64,000 nucleotides of DNA from Wyeomyia smithii. Taxonomy: Eukaryota > Arthropoda > Insecta > Diptera > Culicidae. This document shows, one piece after another, positions 55,844 to 64,000 of the stretch. Location: contig NC_073696.1 of assembly GCF_029784165.1 (NCBI RefSeq), positions 22,079,530-22,143,529 on the forward strand. The letters run 5' to 3'. The translations under genes were made by a program, and so were the position numbers. The stretch's first letter is position 1. Every line of letters begins with the position of its first letter. Under the pieces are notes generated by a model. That model was not told the DNA's origin. It ran no database searches and worked only from the letters and a program-made list of their open reading frames with translations.

Positions 55844-55990
55844 TATTTTCATAGCCAAAAAAAAATCGGTTTTCGATGGTTTTTGATGCCAAATGACTTA
55901 GAAACGCATGAAACGTCGAGAATTGGTGTCATCTGAAAAAAAAAATTGCAAAAAATCGACTCTCTGGGACTTAATCGTTTTTTCAATTGT

Positions 55991-57688
55991 GGAAGGCGGA
56001 GTTTAAAACATTTAGAATTTATTTAATGAAATTGATTGCTAGCCTGTATAATGAAATAGCCTGTATAATGATATACACTATAAGTAGCATCGAATACATC
56101 ATAATTCATAATATAGTGAAAAATGTGTATGAAATAAAAAAGCACTTCGGTTCGTTTGATTGGTGTGACGTCTTCGACAAAGTTGTAGATAATAATTCTG
56201 TCTTTCCAAAAAAAATACATTTAAAAAATCATTTATTGAAAAATAAAATAAGAAGAAAAATTAAAAAACAATTATGTATTCAAATGAGCTCGTTTTTTAA
56301 AAATCTGATTTTTTAATAAAACCTACAAAAGATTGCCAAAACAATGAAACCAGTCCGACCATTCAGAAGTTAAGAAAAAAAAGTTATCGTTTTTTGAAAA
56401 AAAAAAATTTTTTTTTTGAAAAAACAAATTGTTTGAATCGTTTTTTCAAAAGGAATATTTTTCTTTTGAAAGGACAAAATATTATCTACAACTTTGCCGA
56501 AGACACTATGTCAATTAAACAAACCGTTTCGTCTGTAAACATATTTTTAATTTCCAATAGAGCACTGTATGAGGAATTAAGAATATTTTTACGGTCAAAA
56601 AGGTTTATTTGATTGTCATAGTGTATCTGGCAAAGTTGTAAATAATAATTTTGTACTTCCAAAAAAGATGTACCCCGTAAAAAAAATAGCTTTTTTCTGA
56701 TTCCTCCATGACCGGTTTCGTTGTTCAGGTAATCTTTCGAAGTTTTTATAAAAAAAATCGATTTTTTTTCAAATGGGCTGTTTTGGATAATTAATTTTTA
56801 ATTTTCTTTTAATTTGTTTTCAAAAAATCAATAATATGTTTTTACAGTCTATATTTTTTTGGAAGACAAAACTATAAGTTACAACTTTGCCGAAGACGTC
56901 ACACCGCTCAAACTAACCGTGTTGGCTCTAAAAGTATTGGTAATCATCAATACCATCATAATAGCATTTTTCAATAGCTTTTCAATATGAGTTGTGTTTC
57001 AAAAAATTGAACCTATAGCACAAAAGGGCATTTTCTGCCTATGAAAACGACTATGCAAGTTTCAGCCAATGGGCACGTTCACGTTCTGATGATGTAAACT
57101 TGACAGAAAATGTATGGTTGAACTGTCAAAACGACGCAAACTCAGAAACAACGAGTCAATTGTGTTGCTTATTGATTGAGATCCCTATCCCTGGCGAAGG
57201 ACATTATTGTGGTAAGGGGCTGTCCACATACCACGTGGACAGCTTGGGGGGGGGGGGGGTTGTGTGATTTTGTAAATGACATGGAAGCATTCAACATTTT
57301 CCGCGAGACACAATCTTAATTTTGGTTGAGTTATATTTTTTTGCACAGAGTAATTTTTTGAAACATTTTGTAAATTTGTTTTGAAATATCTTGCCATTTT
57401 ACATGGTATTTTTTTCCAATTCAACATTGCCACCCTAACGACAATGATGTAGCAAATATTATATTTTCAGGAATTTTTCGATTGGTATTGAGTGAAAAGT
57501 GATTTTTTTCTTTTTATACTCATTTTTACACAATATTATAAACCACTCTATGTCAAATAAATGAACCACCCTAATGAAACATAATGTTTTCGATGCTAGT
57601 TATAGTGTATATCATTATACAGGTTATTTCGAAAGACTAGCGATCAATTTCATTAAATAATTTTTTAATATTTTGAACTCCGCCTTCC
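55991..57688. mobile_element. Long-TIR DNA element of about 1.7 kb
   Basis: The left arm (55991-56095: GGAAGGCGGAGTTTAAAACA, ATTTAATGAAATTGATTGCT, GATATACACTATAAGTAGCA) is mirrored at 57591-57688 with about 15 percent divergence. The left arm also carries a short duplication of TAGCCTGTATAATG. The interior at 56130-56970 holds two tandem copies of the AT-rich foldback family of 39.6-40.2 kb (GTTGTAGATAATAATTCTGT, ATTATCTACAACTTTGCCGA). No TSD is clear and no transposase is present. Confidence 0.65.
57192..57260. repeat. GTGGACAGC palindrome with G14 run
   Basis: GCTGTCCAC and GTGGACAGC are separated by ATACCAC (about 57219-57243) and followed by a run of about 14 G. It lies inside the long-TIR element. 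The homopolymer length is likely to be variable or mis-assembled. Confidence 0.6.
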
Positions 57689-60600
57689 GCATCTGAAACC
57701 GCCAATCTCATTATGGGAGTAGGAGATAACACACTTTTTTTTCACTCTCTTTTTGACAAAAATCACAATCATTGGCTGAATGATCATGAATGATCTTTGT
57801 TCATCATATGTACATATTGCGACTAACCCCATATACTCAGCTGTGCACATTTAGATACAGATGTTGTTGTTAGCATTCACGACAAGAGGCGAATAGTGCG
57901 AAGGAAGAGAAAGAGAGTACGCCAGCAGGGATACTATATACATGGTGCTCCTTTGCAATCCTCGTAACTCGTCTTACACATAGATCTGCTTGCAAATGTG
58001 AGAAGAGTAAATGTATATCGCACACTGACAGAGATGTTATTGCATCACAAAGGAGATTTATATGTATTCAAAAATCGCTAGAAACGATTTTCTTCCATCG
58101 CTGATACCTACTGTTACATAATACATAGAAAATTCTTCTAGAGCCATCAAAGTGTTATTTACGATGCAAAAGAAATTGATATTTAAAACTGCATTCTTCC
58201 GTAATCAAATCACAAGTATTGAATATTGAGGTTACAAGGAACTAGTTGTTATTCTGGTTGTATTATTAGAGCAAGTTTAAAAATTGGTCAAGGCATTAAC
58301 GTGAAGATTCATAGAGTGGCGTAGAATGTTGGTACAAATTTAGTGGCACTCCGGCAACCATCGTTTTAATGGAATATTATTCTCCCAGGGTTTACAAAAA
58401 TATATATCTTCCATTTTGCGTTTCATAACTTGATTTAAGCCATATTAACATGTTTAAAACAACAACAGCAATAATTTACGAGTTGCATCTTTAATTTGCC
58501 TGCTAGAAATATGCAAAAAAAATATTCGCATTCATTCAAATCAGTTTATTTTATAAATAAAGATTAAATTTGAATATTTTCAACACGAAAACAAACTATG
58601 CAAGATTTCATTGAAATCATATCTAGTTCATGGAACCCAAAAAAAAGCATACCTATCGACCAGAATCAACAGAGTGAAATATCACTTCAGTACAGCATCT
58701 ATTACCATTTGCGCAGAAATATTGCAAACATCACAAACAAATTCGTGTGTTGCATTATTCACTTTCTGCTCTGGTCGTTCTGATTATTCACTGACTGTCG
58801 TCGTCGTTCGTCTGCTGGCGATAGGATCCCCACAAGTAAAAAAATGAGATGTTTATAAATATTCACAAGCGCATCGCAGTTTGTTTTTCTTTTCAAGCTT
58901 TTCTTGCGCCAGCCAAGTGTGTTTTTGTGCTATGTCCAACACTCCATGCGTAGTAGCGATTTGCAGTTTAATTTTTCGTCGTATTTACTCACTCAAATCC
59001 GCTGTTCATTGTGCGTCTTTAGTTTGATTCACCGCGATAAAACATAAACAGAAAGAACGAACGAACGAAAAAAAAACAGATCACGCAAAAGCAAAAGCAG
59101 GCCGAATCATCATTGGGAATAAAATTGAGCAATTAATGAGTAAAAATTTGGCAAAACCAGTTTCCCTGCAGCTCTGCTGTGTACTGTGATACAGCAAGAA
59201 CAGCGCCAGCAACGGCACAAAGGCGAAGACAGTCGAGGAGAGACCGTTAAGCAAGAGGGAATCGCGTGTATATCACCAACCATAGTGCCGGTTGAAAGAT
59301 TGTCAAAATGGTTTCGGTATAAATAATCAAGAACTTAAAACAGTTATTCTACTGCAAATGTGTTTTTGGGTGACTTCAGGACTAGAAAGTGGCACTAACG
59401 GAAACAAAAAACTATACAGAAGTACCACAAGGTAGCATCTAAGGACCTTTGATCTTTATTGTTTTTTTTTTTTCGTTTTGACATAAATCTCTGCAAGCAA
59501 ATGATGTACTGAAGCCATCGAACGGCACTGTCGGCGGCCTCAATTCCCGATCACGGTCGTTGCTTACGCTGTGAATCACTATAATGTTATTATATATCGA
59601 ACCAATCGTGGAATCGTATTGTTTTGTTGTTGTCGATGGTGGTGGTAGTGGTGATGGAGGTGGCAACACTATCACTCTATCCCTAGCATCGACTATCAGC
59701 TGCCGGTACGAGCATTTAACGTGAACTAGCGCGTAGGCGGTCTGTCGATTGTCAGATTTTGGTTGCGTCGGTAAATTAGCAAACGAAATCAACAACAACG
59801 AGTGAGCTCAAGAGTATCTTCTTGGCTGTATGATTACTCGACTAGCACGCGGGGATGATGGTTAGCGTTTTACCATTTAAAATAATGCGCGCGCGCACGT
59901 CTTGACTCTTGGAGGGAAGTAATTCAACACTTGATTTCCGCGTGGTATGCCGGTCGTCGGTTGGTAGACGAAACGATTGTCTAAACCTAAACAACAGGCA
60001 CTTAAGCTGATGTGCGCGGCAGCGGCGTTGGCGGGGTAATTTATAATGCAGCTAATACGTTGTACCAACAGAGGTAGTTAACCGTCCGTTCCTCCCCCAG
60101 CAGTCAGCCGAATATCTTCAAGCGGTGGAGACACGAGCCGCGGCGAGTATCGATTGCCAACACGATTTTAAAATCAGTATAGAGGAATGGCCTCAACTAT
60201 TCAATGCCAAAAAGTTATAGTTTGTGAAGCAAAATAAATGGCAACTTTACACGGGGGGTGAGAATGTGACGGCAATATTTTTTTTTCTTTTTCATAGCGA
60301 TGTGGCGTATCCCCGGCTGTTGTATTCAGAATTTGTATTTATAGTCATGTATACAGAGCGCGGTCGAAAGTCTGGGGTTGAACACACGTATTGCAAATAC
60401 GTTTACGTTTTGTCGGTGGTTCAACGTTGGTTCTGTTGGAGAGGGTCAGATATTTCTTTGGAAGCGTGAAGGACAGCTGTCTGTAGGTACTACTGCTGCT
60501 CTGAACTGCCGCGACCCGACTCGCGCAACCTCTGTCAACGACTTGAGAGTGCTAAAACGTCAATACAGTCCATATGCTAATAAAGCGCGAACTGTGATGG

Positions 60601-61182
60601 ACGGTGGAGAGAAAAAAGCTTTCGCAGAAATTCCTTAGCAGGAAACCCTTACAAATCCTGAATGATGGTCCAAGGATGTCTGCGGTTTTTTTTTGAGTCG
60701 ATTAAAGTACATCTGGATATTGATTTTTTTGTGATGTGTTCGCATGCTCGTGGCGTCACAGCATGCATGGAAGCTGAATTAAGGTGTGGTATTTTTTGTT
60801 GGATTGCTCAACAAGCCCTTCGATATATAACTGATCAGCAGAATCTATTCGAAATATAGATTGAATGTCCTACTGGTATTTAACGCCAAGCTAGCAATTA
60901 GGCATCAAGTCAATCTTATAAACTGATTATGAAAAAATATTAGATAATGCCAAAGTTAACAGCCGTTTCTCTGAAATTCTTTTGTTTTTCCTGAAAAGCT
61001 TCCGGTAATTACCATGATCAGGTAGTTCAACGGAAATCGTAAACCCTCAAAACTTTCATTAGTTCAAAGTTTATCCGAGTTCTTGTGCGGTCATTTTTAT
61101 GAACATTTTTTTTTTCTACATGCAGGAGCATTTTTCCCAAAACTCATTTTTATCAGCAAAATCAAAATGTATGCCTCTTTTA
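57689..61182. other. Spacer or intron with a possible start exon
   Basis: No recognisable gene over 3.5 kb. 58830-59320 is less AT-rich and 5'-UTR-like, ending near an ATG in good context (CAAAATGG, 59308-59310). That ATG is followed after two codons by TCG|GTATAA, a weak donor; without splicing a stop follows at once. A GC-rich stretch at 59500-60180 and an ORF at 60378-60638 have no domain. Confidence 0.3.
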
Positions 61183-63539
61183 GCTCATTTCAAGATGGCT
61201 TGACAAAGTATTTTTTTTTTATTCTTTTAGCACCAATATTTAGTGGTTAATTTGTGGTTTCGAAATCCAATTTGTGGTAATTTGTGGTTGAGTAATTTCT
61301 GAGAAATTTTCAGAAAACTGAGTCAAGCCATCTCTGAAAATGATTTCGCTTCAAATGAATCGGACAACGATGATATATACATCAGTCGAAAGCTCTTAAT
61401 TTGTGGTTCACGAAAATGTAGTTTTTGTAGGCATACTTCATAATAAAATAATTAAAGAACTATTATTTAAATTTTTGAACATTGTTTACCTCTTGTTGTC
61501 AACACCGACCGTACGCGGCGTTGGATGAGCATAGTACTGGCACCTGCCGATGTTAGTGCTAGTGGGTTATCTAGAACATATCGACAGTCGTTCATATACA
61601 CTAAGGTCGTTTTTTACGCGGGGGATGCGTTCCAAATTTGTATGGGCCCGCGTAAAAAACGACTTTTTGAGTTGCAAATATAACAAAGAAAGCCAACCTC
61701 GTTTGAATATGATAGTGGCCAATCTAGAGACCAAAATTCAATATTTTGAATTTTGAATATTTACACCAAAAATTGTGATTTTTTTTTAAAACTGATATAT
61801 GATCACTCGTGGCCTAAAACGGAAAACGTGATTGAAATGAGGTCGATATCTTGTACCGTTTTTGAGTAATGGAGGAAAGCAACCCGCATAAAAAACCGCG
61901 TAAAAAGCGACCTTACTGTATACGACATACAGTTGTCGCTGCCGTTGAAAGCTTTTTTGTTTTATTATTCAGGGGGTAGTTGTAGTAGCATATTCCTGAG
62001 ACGAGAAAATATCAAATTTTAATTCTATTCAGGACACCTTTGGGCATTTACCATGCGTTTCAACCGTTCCCTACAGTTCGAAGGCCCATTCCCGACCTTC
62101 AGGCATCATTCCGGTTTCTAAAATACCCAACAGTCGAATACAGTTGCGTAGTTGGTTACCAAAATATTATTATATTTATCGAAACAAAAAAAGTTCTTTA
62201 TTATTATCAGGCTGTAATTTATTACAAGAGTTAAAACGTATGTGCTAATAGATTTTAACATATAATAGATTTTGTATGAGAAAGACCAGATCACACCTCT
62301 AGGTGTATTAATTTAGGTTTTTTTTTTAAACAATCGGTAAACAGCAAAACTACATTTCCGGAAATGATTCGACCGAAGATCGAGAAAATTACGCTCGCAT
62401 GTCTACGTAAAACTTCACTGATTTTGAGAAAATTTACGTAAAACACACGGAGGCTTGTCAACTACAAATATCTGCTAATTGATCAACATTTGCATTTCGC
62501 AGCAAATCTGCACATATAGTATCCCTGCTGTTTACATACTGTTTCACCTAGAATACTCAGAGGAAGAGATTCGCGGTGAAAAAAATCGCCAATTCGGCAA
62601 CTGGGTTTCATATGTCAGAGGTGCCAGATCTCTTCTCAAAGCGCAATGTTGACTAACATTCGACTTGTATAATCGGTGGTGACGGTGAAAGTCCTTAAGA
62701 ATAGTGAAGTGCTTCGCAAAAACTGTTAAGGTGATATATTTTATGTTTATGTTTATTTTTATACACCTTCACTTATTTTGTTACCTATACACGTGGTTTG
62801 TTGAACTCCGGGTAAAAATCACTCACAGCATTCTTAGTTCATTCTTTGGCAATAGAACAAAAAATCGTATAGAAATAAACACGTTCTTTTTTGTACCTGA
62901 TTGCAATACCTCTCAATGTGGTGTTACCTTTCTTGTTCGTTTGGCTCCAATTTTGACGGTTCGTTTGGCTCACCGCATATCTCTCCCTCTGAGTATCTCT
63001 AGTTTCACCATACTCATCGCTACAGGAAAACTTTTTGAGAAAAAATCATCTGTTTTACGTTACTCGAACAATACGCACTGCACGAAAATGATGAATTGGA
63101 AAACGTTACGTGCAGATGGCGCAGGTAGATGATAGAATTCAAACAAAGATTTACCGGTTTTCGATATGCTCTAGATCTCTTAACTCTTGATGGTCTACCA
63201 GCGCCGCGTACGGTCGGTGTTGACAACAAGAGGTAAACAATGTTCAAAAATTTAAATAATAGTTTTTTAATTATTTTATTATGAAGTATGCCTACAAAAA
63301 CTACATTTTCGTGAACCACAAATTAAGAGCTTTCGATTGATGTATATATCATCGTTGTCCGATTCATTTGAAGCGAAATCATTTTCAGAGATGGCTTGAC
63401 TCAGTTTTCTGAAAATTTCTCAGAAATCACTCAACCACAAATTACCACAAATTGGATTTCGAAACCACAAATTAACCACTAAATATTGGTGCTAAAATAA
63501 GTAAAAAAAAATACTTTGTCAAGCTATCTTGAAATGAGC
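61183..63539. mobile_element. Mutator-like (MULE) element, 338-bp TIRs, 9-bp TSD
   Basis: The left arm 61183-61520 and the right arm 63202-63539 are each 338 bp and nearly identical as reverse complements, differing at roughly half a dozen sites. Outer ends are GCTCATTTCAAGAT and inner ends CGTACGCGGCG. The 9-bp direct repeat CCTCTTTTA abuts both ends (61174-61182, 63540-63548). Long TIRs with a 9-bp target duplication are diagnostic of Mutator-like elements. AATTTGTGGT is repeated several times inside each arm. The 1.68-kb interior has no transposase-like ORF, so this is non-autonomous. Arm identity suggests recent activity or arm conversion. Confidence 0.88.
61599..61918. mobile_element. 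320-bp TA-flanked MITE nested in the MULE
   Basis: CACTAAGGTCGTTTTTTACG at the left and CGTAAAAAGCGACCTTACTG at the right mirror each other with two differences. TA flanks both (61597-61598, 61919-61920). An internal CCCGCGTAAAAAACGAC repeat lies near the left end. Mariner/pogo-type by target and size. Non-coding. Confidence 0.82.
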
Positions 63540-63639
63540 CCTCTTTTATTCCTGTATGAACCACTCACTGCGACCAAAAACATTGGCCTTTTCTGATACC
63601 GCACGGGAGTTGGCTGTATTTCGCAGTTCTTTTTTTTTT

Positions 63640-63735
63640 TTTGTCAAGAAGTGGTAATCGAGGTTGGGTAGAATTCCACATGTAGAAAGATTAAGTGGAA
63701 AGCCGGGAATAAACCCATGCTTAAGTCCGTTGACA
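63640..63735 (-). mobile_element. Fragment of the second SINE family
   Basis: GGGAATAAACCCATGCTTAA and GTCCGTTGACAG match the body of the SINE at 32.5-32.7 kb. The tRNA-like head is absent. Confidence 0.5.
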
Positions 63736-63744
63736 GCTGACAAC

Positions 63745-64000
63745 GTTAGCAGTGCCGAATCCAAAATACGTCGCCATATCACTTGATTTTGGGCTTTTAT
63801 CATCATATCGCCTCTAACTCCTATTACGCGGGCATCCTCGTCGACAGCACACATCCAACGACTGAGGGAAAGAGCTTGGGGATCAGCCTTTTTTAGCGGC
63901 CATGCTTAATGGCCATTGAGGGCCACCGGGAGAACCAGTGTTTTACAGAGTCCGCCTCTTTATCTCAGAGTTCGTCTCATTTTCACACATCACCCATGTA
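63745..64000 (-). mobile_element. RTE-type LINE 3' fragment, running off the window
   Basis: The minus strand reads, from the window edge inward, RRTLR near 63970, TLVLPVALNGH at about 63945-63910, and RWMCAVDEDARVIGVRG at 63862-63810, then VIWRRILDSALLT. These are the C-terminal blocks of the RTE element also seen at 51.0-51.5 kb. The stretch between the last two blocks is deleted relative to that copy. Confidence 0.78.

Noticed and set aside
57230..57260. G14 run as a G-quadruplex regulatory element
   Set aside because: A single homopolymer inside a dispersed repeat, without a promoter or gene nearby; more likely slippage.
59308..59316. Start exon encoding M-V-S before GTATAA
   Set aside because: The donor is weak and the unspliced frame stops at once. 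Good Kozak context alone is not enough to call a coding exon.
62704..63132. 142-codon ORF inside the MULE, considered as a transposase
   Set aside because: Phe/Ile-rich low-complexity reading of AT-rich DNA. It lacks DDE or zinc-finger motifs and overlaps no conserved block.
1..64000. CRISPR array, bacterial operons or riboswitches
   Set aside because: No regularly spaced short repeats, no prokaryotic gene organisation. Introns, SINEs and LINEs show a eukaryotic chromosome.

Overview
This is a eukaryotic window with the marks of a culicine mosquito genome. Those marks are a tRNA-derived SINE of the Feilai type in at least five copies, RTE- and Jockey-type LINEs, a Ty1/copia element, many short TIR elements, low gene density and AT-rich spacers. 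Genus and species cannot be fixed from sequence alone. Only two ordinary protein genes are convincing. The first is the terminal exon of a PEA3-subfamily ETS transcription factor on the plus strand (11494-12413, Ets96B-like). The second is a complete two-exon UBR7-like UBR-box/PHD protein on the minus strand (13966-15252). They converge, separated by about 1.5 kb of 3' flanking DNA.

Layout. 1-9560 is a nested repeat block. A tandem, promoter-bearing repeat (called family A here) is interrupted by a second repeat (R1) and by a near-complete Jockey-type LINE with 14-bp target site duplications. 9561-15300 holds the two genes. 15300-18630 is spacer with a TIR element and hairpins. 18633-23600 is a MITE split by a Ty1/copia element (LTRs 217 and 216 bp, 5-bp TSD, decayed pol). 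23600-25560 holds foldbacks and a SINE with exact 15-bp TSDs. 25569-25603 is a textbook Inr-MTE-DPE core promoter without a recognisable coding exon downstream. 30374-35022 holds a TTAA-flanked MITE, an RTE fragment carrying a PIF/Harbinger-like MITE and a SINE, and a second LINE fragment with a 113-bp tandem duplication. 36772-37651 is a candidate untranslated exon ending in a strong splice donor. 38-44 kb holds a hAT remnant, a foldback, RTE endonuclease debris and an unidentified broken coding segment. 48-64 kb is again dense in mobile DNA. It includes a Transib-like element nested in an RTE, a pogo/mariner-like MITE, a long-TIR element, and a Mutator-like element with 338-bp TIRs and 9-bp TSDs.

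How it fits together. Most of the window is mobile-element sediment whose insertion order can be read from TSDs and nesting. The most unusual arrangement is at 9027-9061. There the Jockey LINE sits, in sense orientation, immediately downstream of a predicted TATA promoter carried by family A, with its 5' end within 2 bp of the predicted start site. The promoter at 25.57 kb and the exon ending at 37651 suggest that one or more genes with long 5' introns run rightward through the apparently empty central part, with coding exons outside the window. Their identity cannot be told from here.
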